From: Bacillota bacterium
GTDB taxonomy: Bacteria; Bacillota; Clostridia; DSM-8532
Assembly (NCBI GenBank): GCA_023410885.1
Contig: JAEYPI010000128.1
Span: 1-15,232, forward strand
Direction: 5' to 3'
Length of the DNA stretch: 15,232 bases
Shown: positions 5,893-14,364 of the stretch, one piece after another
Position numbering within the stretch: the first letter of the stretch is position 1
How the letters are laid out: every line of letters begins with the position of its first letter
The notes under the pieces: generated by a model
What the model was told of the DNA's origin: nothing
The model's input: the letters and a program-made list of their open reading frames with translations, nothing else
Database searches by the model: none
Translations under genes and position numbers: made by a program

Positions 5893-7103
5893 TGTCCGGC
5901 TTTGCTACTCTTTTTAAAAATGATCTCAAAATAATACTCAAGGATTATAAGGCACTCCTTATCATCCTTATCATGCCACTTGTGGTTATTCAGCTCTTTG
6001 CTCAAGCACTATCCCCGATACTTGAGAATAATGCCTTTGTTGAGCCTTTTAAAGTTGTTTTAGTCAATGAGGAGGAATCATCCTGGACGGGGCTTTTAGC
6101 GGCACAGCTTAAAAACCTGGATATTATTGAACAGGTGCGTTTCACTGATGAAGAGCAGGCACGGGAGCTCATTAAAAATCATGAAGCTGCAGCGGCCATT
6201 ATCCTTCCCAAGGGTCTGGTCGATAGTATTAACTATATGGAGCCTCTAGCAGGAAAGGTTTTAGGCTCCAATCTTTTATATTTTCAATCCAATTTGGTCA
6301 AAAATATTGCCTTTGTCGGTTCAACAGCAGTATCAGCCGGTCTTGCCTCCCTTCATGCCATTAATGATTTACAGGCTGCTCAGGGCTATTCTGATGAGGA
6401 GCGCTACGTAGAAATCAACAAGGCCAATGAGGTCTATATCGGTTTAGTTCTCAATCGAAAGGCCTTTATCGCAGAAGAAAAGCTTGAAAAACCCGATGTT
6501 AACCCTGTCATTTATTATGCACTATCCCTTTTGGCAGTCTTTACCTTGTTTTCATCCATTCCTTGCATGAAGCTATTGACCGAGGAAAGGCGAATGGGTA
6601 TTCTTTCAAGACTTAATGCAGCTCCTACAAAGGGGTGGGAAACCGTGCTATCAAAGCTTATGGTTTCTTTCATCATCTCAACAACCCAGTTTTCCATCAT
6701 AGCTGTTTTCGTGAGCATTGTGGGAGGAAGAACGGTTACTGCTTCCCTGGGGGCGATGATTCCTGTCTTTATGGCCACTTCCCTCGCTGCCGGTGCCTTT
6801 TCACTCCTAATCGCAAGCATTGCAAGCTCTGGGAGTGCTGCAGATCTGATTGCCAACCTCGCCATTTTACTGATGGCTGTCATAGGCGGGAGCCTCTATC
6901 CGCTTTCAAAGCTCCCGGAAGCCTGCCGACCTTTAAGTATGCTGACCATCAATCGTTGGGCGACCGAAGGCTTTCTGCATGCGCTTTATGGGGATTTTTC
7001 AGATGCCTTAAAAAGCTGCCTGCCCTTAATCCTGCTGACTGGCCTGTTTTTTGCGGCTGCACAGGTCATACTCAGAATAAAACGCAGGAGGGTAGTAGGA
7101 TGA
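5892..7103 (+). CDS. ABC-2 type permease, first subunit
   Basis: This 403-residue membrane subunit has the layout of the ABC-2 family with a large outer domain. There is one helix near 21-41, about 160 extracytoplasmic residues (roughly 45-205) with the PFKVVLVNEEES strand seen in Pip/YhgE-like and DrrB-like permeases, then five hydrophobic helices around 206-226, 256-278, 288-312, 319-336 and 377-395. The cytoplasmic loop EERRMGILSRLNAAP (231-245) is the segment that contacts the ATPase. AGGAGG at 5882-5887 precedes the ATG. It ends in an ATGA overlap with the second permease. Export of a hydrophobic compound, peptide or lipid is the likely role, by family only. Confidence 0.88.
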   Translation: MSGFATLFKNDLKIILKDYKALLIILIMPLVVIQLFAQALSPILENNAFVEPFKVVLVNEEESSWTGLLAAQLKNLDIIEQVRFTDEEQARELIKNHEAAAAIILPKGLVDSINYMEPLAGKVLGSNLLYFQSNLVKNIAFVGSTAVSAGLASLHAINDLQAAQGYSDEERYVEINKANEVYIGLVLNRKAFIAEEKLEKPDVNPVIYYALSLLAVFTLFSSIPCMKLLTEERRMGILSRLNAAPTKGWETVLSKLMVSFIISTTQFSIIAVFVSIVGGRTVTASLGAMIPVFMATSLAAGAFSLLIASIASSGSAADLIANLAILLMAVIGGSLYPLSKLPEACRPLSMLTINRWATEGFLHALYGDFSDALKSCLPLILLTGLFFAAAQVILRIKRRRVVG

Positions 7104-8311
7104 AGTTTACAAGTATATTCATAAACCGGCTTCGTGTGCTTTTCTCTGACAAGCTGTTTATTCTGGCTATTCTGATAGTTCCAATACTGCTCTCCCTGAT
7201 TACGGGCTACGCACAGAAAAAAGAAAAGCTGGGCTATATCCCCGTTGTTCTAGTTGACGAGGATGGGACAGGGGATTCACAGCTTTTGTGCAAGCGCCTT
7301 GCACAAAAGGAAGGACTGAACCTGGCTACGACTACCCGCGAAAAGGCTCTGAGCCAGCTCAAGGAAGAAACGGCCGAAATTATGGTGATTATTGAAGAAG
7401 GCTTTGGAGAAAGCCTTCTCAAGAGTGATATAAGTGATAGGATCACCCTTGTCAAATCTCCGTCAACCTATTCAGCCGAACTTCTCAAGGAGATTGTTGC
7501 AATGGAAGCCCTGAGAATATACTCAGGCTATTTTACTGACCAATGGCTCAATAAAAGCCTTATGGAAAAAGGGTTACCAACCTCAACTTTAACCCGTGAG
7601 GAGATTTTGCAGAAGGTGGAAGAGTATTGGTATCCTCAACCCCTGATGGAAGTCTCCTACGAAGAGCTTGAAGCTTCCCCTCAAAATGGTAATACCATTA
7701 CCATCCCGTCCTTTACAGCCGCGTCCTTGGGGTTATTGATACTCTTTATCATGTTGGGTTTGCTTTTTGGAAGTGGTTGGGTTTGTGAAGAGAAGTCCAA
7801 CGGGACACTGCAAAGGATTCTATCCGTTAAAGGTGCGGCACTACCACTGTTTTTGGGTAATGGGGCGGCCCTGTTTACTCTGGGCATTTTACAGGTATTC
7901 ATCTTCTATGTGGTGCAAAAGGTATTATTTAATATGACTTTACTCCAGGGGGGATATGCCTGGTTGGTTATCAGCCTCTATATAATGTGCGCGGTATCTT
8001 TAAGTATGCTGATGGCCGCCTTGTTTGAAACACCTCATCAGCTCCAGGCGGCTGCGCCTGTTTTTGCTTTGATTACAGGCCTCATGGGAGGCTGTTTATG
8101 GAACTTTATGGGCATTCCGGAGTCCCTATTATCTTTAGCCCTTCTAACACCCCAAGGGTGGACCCTGCAAGCACTCACCGGGCTTTATGCGGCACCGTCT
8201 GAATGGGGATTAGCGTTGCCCTCTGTCTGTGTCCTCTTGGGAATATCCCTTTTATTTTTCTCTCTGGCTTATCGAAGCCTTTTAAAAGGAGGACGGGCAG
8301 CTATTAGCTAA
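7100..8311 (+). CDS. ABC-2 type permease, second subunit
   Basis: This 403-residue partner of the preceding permease probably forms a heterodimeric pore with it. It repeats the same architecture: helix at about 19-37, an outer domain opening with GYIPVVLVDEDG (45-56), then hydrophobic segments at about 205-227, 247-275, 286-309, 317-335 and 371-391. The coupling segment CEEKSNGTLQRILSVKG (229-245) corresponds to EERRMGILSR of its neighbour. The ATG at 7100 overlaps the upstream stop (ATGA), and AGGAGGG (7086-7092) lies 7 nt before it. The same frame stays open far upstream (to 6635) inside the first permease, but that stretch is an overlapping-frame artefact with no start signal. Both permease genes are exactly 1212 nt, consistent with an old duplication. 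Confidence 0.88.
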   Translation: MKFTSIFINRLRVLFSDKLFILAILIVPILLSLITGYAQKKEKLGYIPVVLVDEDGTGDSQLLCKRLAQKEGLNLATTTREKALSQLKEETAEIMVIIEEGFGESLLKSDISDRITLVKSPSTYSAELLKEIVAMEALRIYSGYFTDQWLNKSLMEKGLPTSTLTREEILQKVEEYWYPQPLMEVSYEELEASPQNGNTITIPSFTAASLGLLILFIMLGLLFGSGWVCEEKSNGTLQRILSVKGAALPLFLGNGAALFTLGILQVFIFYVVQKVLFNMTLLQGGYAWLVISLYIMCAVSLSMLMAALFETPHQLQAAAPVFALITGLMGGCLWNFMGIPESLLSLALLTPQGWTLQALTGLYAAPSEWGLALPSVCVLLGISLLFFSLAYRSLLKGGRAAIS

Positions 8312-8377
8312 CTCATAATGATCGAGGGGTGTTTGTATACCAATTAGAGCGCTTGAAGGCTTGTTATAATCACAATA

Positions 8378-8418
8378 AAGGGCTTGTCTTAAATCTTTGA
8401 TTTTAAGACAAACCCCTT
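8378..8418. terminator. Hairpin between convergent genes (probable bidirectional terminator)
   Basis: AAGGG-(C)-TTGTCTTAAA (8378-8393) pairs with TTTAAGACAA-(AC)-CCCTT on the right (to 8418), giving a 10-bp perfect core. It lies between the exporter operon and the minus-strand zinc-ribbon gene, where a shared terminator is expected. The T-runs on either side are weak, so efficiency is uncertain. Confidence 0.65.
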
Positions 8419-8477
8419 CATACATCATATTAAAAACAAAATGCTAATCTAACTACCGGCCAATCAGTGAGGTCTTT

Positions 8478-10337
8478 TTAGTACCCACCCAGAAACATGC
8501 TGAGAGCGCCAAGTTTTCCATAGATCTCATTTACCAGTTCGTCATAGTCATCCTGGGTCGCTTCAGCAACATCAAGAACATCCGTAGGCTTAGGGATGGA
8601 CACTTTCTTCCCATATTCTGTGTCGGTGTTAACGGCAAAGGCAATACTAACGGGTTGAGGAAGCTGTTCAGGAATACTCAGACTTAAATCCCCCGTGTAA
8701 TCGCTGTTGGTCACGAGACCTTTGGCATTTCTCGTTTTGGTGCCATCCAAAGTAAAGGTAAACTCCCCCTGCTGAACACCATAGGAATTAAGGCCTGAAA
8801 GATCGGCGGCAAAGCGCCATGAAGCATTAACGGTATGAGCGACCTTGTTCTTTCCCGCGGGTTCCTCCTTGGACTCAAGGAGCAATTGAGCATTTCCTGA
8901 CTCGATCATTTCCATATTGGCATCCAGCTTTAAAGTAAAATCAGTGGTGTCTGAGGCCTTGTCATAATCATTCTTAACAGTCAGGCTTAACTCGCCGGGA
9001 CCATCGTCAAAATTGCCAGTGAGTGTGTATTTTTGCTCATAAGAGAGATCGTTGGTTATTCCTTCAATAGTTAGAACGATGTTTTCCTCAGGCATATCGC
9101 CATTTAATTCGAAAGCGTATTTAACTACATCAAGGCCCTTTATGAACACCTTTGCAATGATCTCTTCAGGAAAGTCGGACTCGTCCAATGAGTCACGAAG
9201 ATTAGCAATTTGATCCTTAAAGTTGGATCTGCTGAGTTGGTCCTCGATATCAAGCTCATCGAACATTTGCTGATAATACTCGGATTCTCCCAAGATATCC
9301 ATCACTTTATTTATATTGCCTGCGGTCAGGTCATAGAAATTCTTATCATTTTCAAGTCTTTTCAGAACATTGGAGAGAATCTTTTTCTGTGCATTTTGAT
9401 CAAGTTTGATAGTGATTTCCTGACATTTCATGTTCTTACCGAGAACATCAGTGCTTTTGCCCCTTTTAATGGACATGTCACCGGAATCAATACTTTTGAT
9501 GATCTCTTGGGAATAATCCATCATGAGGGTCTTGATACCTTTTCTATCGATCTTGACCTCATCATAAAGGCGTGCGGAGATCCAGGGATCAATGGATTTA
9601 TAGGTATCTATAAGGTCTGCGGGGATATCTGAAAAAACTTCGGTCAGTTTATCGAGGTTTTTCAGATCGCCCACGATTGTTTTCTTTGTAAGCTCCGGTA
9701 CGCCTAGCCCAAATTTGGTATCATCCAGGAATAAATTAGCTGTAAGTACAGGGTTCATTTGATATTTCACACCCAGATTAAATGTTACCTTTTTACTTCT
9801 TACGTCCATGGCATAGCCATAGTTGATGGAGGTATTTTTAAGCGCTGCAGCAACAAGATCAATGGTCTCTGTTTGCAGACCAAGCTGTTCCAGAAGCGCT
9901 GTCTCTAAAGAAAAGCTAAGCTCGGATTCTTTTGAAAGGGAGCCTTCATATAGGGGTTTAACGGATTTTTCTTCATAACGGGCCATGTTCTTATCAAAGA
10001 TATTGTAGTTTTCCAAGACACTAGCGTATTCTGCAACCAAAAGTGTAGATTTTGCTGGCAAAAAAGTGTTGTAACCCAGAACAGTCACTCCTGAGATTAA
10101 AACCACCACGAGAACAATTATGGCCAATATCTTCAAAAAAACACCCTTCTTCTTGGGCTTTTTAATAGGCTCTGGGGGCATTTCAGATGGGGGTTGAATG
10201 TTCATTTCAGGACTTCCGATTTCACTGTTAACCATGGCTGTTTCCGTTGTTGTCTGAATCTGTGTTTGCCTTTCGCCACAAGCTGCACAGAAGTTTGCAC
10301 CATCCGGAAGTTCACTTCCGCATTTTTTACAGAACAT
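8478..10337 (-). CDS. Zinc-ribbon membrane protein with large extracytoplasmic domain, function unknown
   Basis: This 619-residue protein begins with a double-cysteine zinc ribbon: C3 and C6 in MFCKKCG, C17 and C20 in FCAACG. A Pro/Gln/Glu-rich linker (about 25-60) follows, then a lysine cluster (KKPKKKG) and one transmembrane helix at about 66-88, so the ribbon is cytoplasmic. The remaining ~530 residues should lie outside; they are rich in charged and polar residues with alternating strand and helix segments and contain no motif I recognise. Proteins with this plan are common in Bacillota, sometimes described as zinc-ribbon domain lipoprotein-like proteins, and generally uncharacterised. 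The start at 10337 is chosen because AAAGGA lies 8 nt before it; in-frame ATGs 9 and 33 bases upstream lack a usable site. It diverges from the secreted glycosidase across a 360-bp gap. Confidence 0.82.
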   Translation of the reverse strand: MFCKKCGSELPDGANFCAACGERQTQIQTTTETAMVNSEIGSPEMNIQPPSEMPPEPIKKPKKKGVFLKILAIIVLVVVLISGVTVLGYNTFLPAKSTLLVAEYASVLENYNIFDKNMARYEEKSVKPLYEGSLSKESELSFSLETALLEQLGLQTETIDLVAAALKNTSINYGYAMDVRSKKVTFNLGVKYQMNPVLTANLFLDDTKFGLGVPELTKKTIVGDLKNLDKLTEVFSDIPADLIDTYKSIDPWISARLYDEVKIDRKGIKTLMMDYSQEIIKSIDSGDMSIKRGKSTDVLGKNMKCQEITIKLDQNAQKKILSNVLKRLENDKNFYDLTAGNINKVMDILGESEYYQQMFDELDIEDQLSRSNFKDQIANLRDSLDESDFPEEIIAKVFIKGLDVVKYAFELNGDMPEENIVLTIEGITNDLSYEQKYTLTGNFDDGPGELSLTVKNDYDKASDTTDFTLKLDANMEMIESGNAQLLLESKEEPAGKNKVAHTVNASWRFAADLSGLNSYGVQQGEFTFTLDGTKTRNAKGLVTNSDYTGDLSLSIPEQLPQPVSIAFAVNTDTEYGKKVSIPKPTDVLDVAEATQDDYDELVNEIYGKLGALSMFLGGY

Positions 10338-10390
10338 ATGACTCATCCTTTCAAATAAATACATAACCAAAATGCTTTGATCGCTTTAAC

Positions 10391-10399
10391 ATCATACCA
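10391..10399 (-). promoter_or_regulatory. Extended -10 promoter of the zinc-ribbon gene
   Basis: Read on the minus strand, TGG followed by TATGAT makes an extended -10 box about 55 bp before the start codon. A weak TTGTTT lies 20 bp further upstream (10417-10422), which is wider than the usual spacing, so the extended -10 would have to carry the promoter. Confidence 0.4.
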
Positions 10400-10595
10400 T
10401 AATTAGGAAAATAATAAAACAAAAAACCATTACTCAAGAAATGTAATCGTCGAGAGCATTCAACTGGTCTTAACAGGATATTAAAACAAGTTTTGCCAAA
10501 AGATAGAAGACTTTGAAACAGGCAATGTTACTGTGACTATCCCTCCCCAAATCTCGGTCATATATGTAAATTAGGCAAATATAAACACTTTTACG

Positions 10596-10657
10596 TAACA
10601 GAATAGATTCATACTGTTAACATAAAATGCCTGTCTCGGACAGGTTTTTTATGTTAA
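10596..10657 (+). promoter_or_regulatory. Leader hairpin and overlapping dyad before the glycosidase (possible attenuator)
   Basis: The arms TTAACATAAAA (10617-10627) and TTTTATGTTAA (10647-10657) enclose a 2x2 mismatch and an inner CCTGTC/GACAGG stem with a TCG loop; six T's follow the inner stem (10645-10650). The inner stem plus T-run is a terminator-like element 41 nt before the start codon. Just upstream, TAACAG (10596-10601) pairs with CTGTTA (10614-10619), and that right arm shares three bases with the big hairpin, so the two structures compete. No gene upstream on this strand needs terminating. I could not match the leader to any known riboswitch class. Confidence 0.55.
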
Positions 10658-10697
10658 TCTCTTTTTAAGGTCCTTTTTATATTCAGGGGGTTTTTAC

Positions 10698-13600
10698 ATG
10701 AGAAAAAAATTTAAGCGTACCACAAAATCATTTCTTTCCGTTCTTCTATGCTTTACTCTTATTTTCACCCTTTTAATAGGTGATACGGCTTGGGCTTTTA
10801 TCACGGATTTTGGTTCAACTCATATTTTTTATAACGAGGAACGTGAAATTGGCAAAGGTATAGTGCTCAATAAGTGGCAGGGGCGTAACCCTGATGGAAC
10901 GCCTAAGCTTGGGAACACGATTACCTTCAATCCGAAGTCCTCGGATGCCATGATTGTTGTATCTGCCGGCAGTAATACCAGCAGCAGAAAAACCCTTAGC
11001 GCTCTTGCAGCTCATGTGGAGAAGCAGGGGGTAAAGGTCATTGGCGGTATTAACGGAGATTTCTATAATCTTACGACCTCTGTTCCTATTGGGGTGGTTA
11101 TCACAGACGGCCGTATCATTAGCTCCAATAATCCAGGATGGAATGGTATCGGCTTTAAAGAGGATGGTTCGGTTGTCATAGGAGCACCCGATTTTAATAT
11201 TAAGGGAATTTATAATGAAGTAGAATTTCAAATTAGCAGATTAAACAAGGTCCAGTCCGATATAGGCCCCTTCCTTTACAGCAAGGATTACGGTGCTACT
11301 ACGGGAACGACTGAGCCAAGCCTTGAGATCGTATTGGATATTAATATGGGAGAGCTTGCTATTGGCAAAATGGTGGTTGCTACTGTTTCCGATATTCGGA
11401 CAAATGCCAAGGCCACTCCCATTGGAGATAACCAGCTTGTGCTTTCAGTCAGAAACGGTAAAACAGGCTATTCGGTTATGTCCCAGTTTAAAAAAGGCGA
11501 CGGCATACAGTTTCATTTTAATGATCCCAGCGGCAAATGGAATGACGTAAAACAGGCTTTGGGTGGGGATAAAATCCTGATTCGTGATGGTGTAATTGCA
11601 AGCGGCCTTGCTACAAAGGACTATAATCCCGTTACTGTTATCGGTGTGAAAGCCAATGGTGAAGTGGTTCTCTATCAGGTAGACGGCAGAGCCGACTCCA
11701 GTCAAGGTGTATCAAGTGCTGAGGCGGCGCAATTCCTTCAAAAGCTAGGCTGTGTTCAAGCCATTAAGCTTGATGGCGGCGGATCTTCTACGATGGTAGC
11801 CAGAATGCCAGGTTATGATAGCGTAAGTCTTATAAATAATCCCTCGGATGGCAAGGAACGCGCCAATGCCAATGGTCTTCTTCTCGTTTCGAAGCAGAGC
11901 GTTGCTATAAAGAACGGTACAGCACAAGTTAATGCTGAGGCTCAGAAGCTCCATATCTACCCCGGAAAAGCATATGCTCTGCCGAACTCGATCATTCAAT
12001 ACTCTGTACGGGCTACCGATGAATATTTCTTCCCAACAAGCTTACCAAAGGATATCGTTTGGGGAAGCAACGCGGGCACTATGGATAACAGTGGTAAATT
12101 GACGGTTACCAAAGTCCCCGGTGACTACCAGATCATGGTGGGCGGTGGTATTGCCCTTGGTACTGCACGGCTTACCGTCTTGAGTGGTGTATCCTCCATA
12201 AAACCTTCCCATAGTGTTGTCAACCTATCACCGGGAGCCAGTATTGATTTAAGCTGCACGGCCTACTATCAGGATATTCAAGTAGCCGGCAGTGATGATG
12301 CGTTTACTTGGACGATTGAGGGCAATATTGGAACCATTACTCCGCAGGGTGTCCTAACGCTTGCACAGGGTGCAAAGGGAAGCGGAAAGGTTATTGTAAG
12401 CTATGGTAATGTCGCGGCCACCATTAATGTGACCGTGAGCGATTCACCCAATGACTTGGAGGATTTTGAGAACGGATCAGCATGGAGTTCCTCCATTGTA
12501 CGTGCCAAGTCAGGGGATGCAACTGTGGTAAAGGACGCCTCACTGGCGCGTTCAGGAAGCAGCCTTCTCAAGGTCAATTATGACTTTACATTGGATGCAG
12601 GTGTTGAGAAGGGCGTTGCGGGTGTCTATGCCTTCAGTATTAACCCCAATACGAAAGCTCAGACAGGGATTGTTCTCGCCAACACGCCAACAGCCGTTGG
12701 TATGTGGGTGTACGGTGATAATAGCAAGGTATGGCTGAGAGGGAGAATGAAGGATGGTAGCGGTCAATACTTTGATATTGACTTTACACCCGATTACCGG
12801 ACCGACACAAAAACCGGTGGTGTGGATTGGACAGGGTGGAAGTATGTCGAAGCAACGATTCCCTCCAATAGAAAAGGTCCCTTTACCCTAGAGACCCCTA
12901 TTCGTGTCATGTGTTCAAGAGACGAGATGCGCACAAAGGGAACCTTGTATTTTGACCAAATACGCGCAGTTTATGGTGTAAGTACAGTTGATACCCAAGC
13001 ACCGGTTGCCAATGTGTCCTCACCCTTGGAGGGGGCTGTTGTAAAGACCAACAAGATTGCACTGAATGCGGTCATTTCGGATAACAGTTCCGGTGTTGAA
13101 GCCAAGAGCGTTCAAGTTCTTCTGGACGGCGCAGTGGTATCGGGGCTCAATGTTACGACCAATGGCGCAGTTACCTTGATTGGTGAACTGGGAGCTGAGG
13201 TACCTCTCGCTGACGGCCACCATATCCTCACTTTCAAATATGCGGATGTTTCCGGAAACAGCGGAACAAAGGACGTAGCCTTTACGGTCGATACGGGGGC
13301 GCCACAGGTTTTAGCCACCTCAGGTCCCACCTATGTTGAAGGCGGTACCTTTACAACCGATATTACCCTCAAAAATCCAAAGAACCTCAGAAAGATCTAT
13401 GCAGTATTTAACTATAACCCCACACAGGTGGATATCGTTGATGCCGACAGTAAAACAGCAGGAAAACAGATTGCCTTGGAGGCATGGGTAAAGAAGGGTA
13501 AAATCATTAATCAATTAGTGGATGAAAAGAACGGTAAGATCGTTATTGAAATCGATAATCTTACCAACCTGTCTACTGGTGAATTAGCCAAGCTTGGCAC

Positions 13601-13979
13601 CATTACCTTTAAACCTAAGAGCACTACCGATGCCACTTCAATCAAACTGGCCACAGGTGCTATGATTGTGGGTAAGAATCCGACACAGCGGTTCTCAATA
13701 CCCACAATGAATGTGAACCTTGAGTATGACCTCACCTTGACCGTTTCAGGTTTAACCTATGGAGAAGCCACCGTCTTTACCGTAACCGATAAGAAGGGAA
13801 ATCCCGTCGAAGGGGTTGGCATTTATCTGAATAACGGACAGAATGCCATGTGGTCTACTAATCAAAATGGGCAAGCTAAAACATCCATTCTGACTCAATT
13901 GCCTGCGGGAACCAACCTTACGGTAATGGCTAAAAAAGAGGGACAGTTCAGTAAAAAGCTGAGCCTGACAATTAAATAG
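10698..13979 (+). CDS. Secreted multi-domain phosphodiester glycosidase (NAGPA-like domain)
   Basis: This 1093-residue exported protein has a signal peptide (basic MRKKFKR, hydrophobic core, AWA|F cleavage near 33). The catalytic region, about 75-400, matches the NAGPA/DUF2233 phosphodiester glycosidases: GINGDFYN (117-124) and KLDGGGSSTM (357-366) are the diagnostic motifs, and GLLLVSK closes the domain near 399. Then come two bacterial Ig-like modules (about 415-495 and 497-581), a jelly-roll module resembling carbohydrate-binding domains (about 585-760), an Ig-like module opening DTQAPVANVSSP (765-866), a cohesin-like module (about 868-995, FNYNPTQVDIV) and a short beta domain (1008-1093). 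There is no SLH domain, LPXTG motif or transmembrane anchor. Related enzymes remove GlcNAc from phosphodiesters in exopolysaccharide or wall glycopolymers; the substrate here is unknown. AGGGGG lies 8 nt before the ATG. Confidence 0.9.
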   Translation: MRKKFKRTTKSFLSVLLCFTLIFTLLIGDTAWAFITDFGSTHIFYNEEREIGKGIVLNKWQGRNPDGTPKLGNTITFNPKSSDAMIVVSAGSNTSSRKTLSALAAHVEKQGVKVIGGINGDFYNLTTSVPIGVVITDGRIISSNNPGWNGIGFKEDGSVVIGAPDFNIKGIYNEVEFQISRLNKVQSDIGPFLYSKDYGATTGTTEPSLEIVLDINMGELAIGKMVVATVSDIRTNAKATPIGDNQLVLSVRNGKTGYSVMSQFKKGDGIQFHFNDPSGKWNDVKQALGGDKILIRDGVIASGLATKDYNPVTVIGVKANGEVVLYQVDGRADSSQGVSSAEAAQFLQKLGCVQAIKLDGGGSSTMVARMPGYDSVSLINNPSDGKERANANGLLLVSKQSVAIKNGTAQVNAEAQKLHIYPGKAYALPNSIIQYSVRATDEYFFPTSLPKDIVWGSNAGTMDNSGKLTVTKVPGDYQIMVGGGIALGTARLTVLSGVSSIKPSHSVVNLSPGASIDLSCTAYYQDIQVAGSDDAFTWTIEGNIGTITPQGVLTLAQGAKGSGKVIVSYGNVAATINVTVSDSPNDLEDFENGSAWSSSIVRAKSGDATVVKDASLARSGSSLLKVNYDFTLDAGVEKGVAGVYAFSINPNTKAQTGIVLANTPTAVGMWVYGDNSKVWLRGRMKDGSGQYFDIDFTPDYRTDTKTGGVDWTGWKYVEATIPSNRKGPFTLETPIRVMCSRDEMRTKGTLYFDQIRAVYGVSTVDTQAPVANVSSPLEGAVVKTNKIALNAVISDNSSGVEAKSVQVLLDGAVVSGLNVTTNGAVTLIGELGAEVPLADGHHILTFKYADVSGNSGTKDVAFTVDTGAPQVLATSGPTYVEGGTFTTDITLKNPKNLRKIYAVFNYNPTQVDIVDADSKTAGKQIALEAWVKKGKIINQLVDEKNGKIVIEIDNLTNLSTGELAKLGTITFKPKSTTDATSIKLATGAMIVGKNPTQRFSIPTMNVNLEYDLTLTVSGLTYGEATVFTVTDKKGNPVEGVGIYLNNGQNAMWSTNQNGQAKTSILTQLPAGTNLTVMAKKEGQFSKKLSLTIK

Positions 13980-13995
13980 TAACAGTCAGGTAGAA

Positions 13996-14037
13996 GGGGC
14001 TGCCTCAAAATAAAATTTTGAGATAGCTCCTTTTTTT
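13996..14037 (+). terminator. Terminator of the secreted glycosidase
   Basis: A stem of up to 15 bp (13996-14010 with 14016-14030, two G-U pairs and one mismatch) with a TAAAA loop is followed by seven T's (14031-14037). It lies 17 nt after the stop codon. Confidence 0.92.
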
Positions 14038-14364
14038 ACCCCACTGTAGTTAAAAATTTTTCCTAAGCGCCCATCAAGGTTTACATGAGAGGCCCTTAAA
14101 AGGAAGGGCTCCGGCCAGATACTTCGAAGGGTGACATGTCATAAAGCGTTTGTTCGGGCCCATATTCCCTTTACTTCACGCGACTTTGTTGTTAAAATAT
14201 AAAATGGTGTAATTTTTTTTAGTCAAAGCTTTTGTTATTTGTGTTTTGTTATTTGTTTAATGAAGAACTTTATGTAATCCCATGAAGCCGCATTATGACT
14301 GCTCTATGGGTATCATAAGAGACAGAAAACGATTTTAGTATAGTACGATGAAAGGTTAAAATAA
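14038..14364. promoter_or_regulatory. Intergenic region before pyruvate kinase: palindrome, hairpins, candidate promoter
   Basis: No gene is supported here. It holds a hairpin GCCCTT/AAGGGC (14092-14109), a perfect 10-bp palindrome TGACATGTCA (14132-14141), a possible promoter TTGTTG (14186-14191) with TGTAAT (14208-14213) spaced 16 bp, and a hairpin CCCAT..AGC / GCT..ATGGG (14279-14310) that would lie in the resulting leader about 55 nt before the start codon. The promoter is a weak match. A TATAGT at 14339-14344 is an alternative -10 without a good -35. Confidence 0.4.

Noticed and set aside
6635..7099. Long open frame continuing upstream of the second permease start (155 extra codons)
   Set aside because: It overlaps the first permease in another frame, has no start signal, reads like a Cys/His/Arg-rich frame artefact, and the ATGA overlap with AGGAGGG at 7100 is the natural start.
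9210..9632. 140-codon plus-strand frame inside the zinc-ribbon gene
   Set aside because: It lies wholly antisense to a 619-residue coding frame and has no ribosome binding site or recognisable motif.
10440..10620. Known riboswitch (c-di-GMP, ydaO/c-di-AMP, FMN) in the glycosidase leader
   Set aside because: I looked for the conserved core motifs of these classes and did not find them; only local dyads are supported.
10815..11231. 138-codon minus-strand frame inside the glycosidase gene
   Set aside because: It is antisense to the conserved catalytic domain and has no supporting signal.
14055..14160. Short minus-strand frame (28 codons, starting MGPNKRFMTC) upstream of pyruvate kinase
   Set aside because: It is short, has no convincing ribosome binding site, overlaps palindromic regulatory-looking sequence and matches nothing I recognise.
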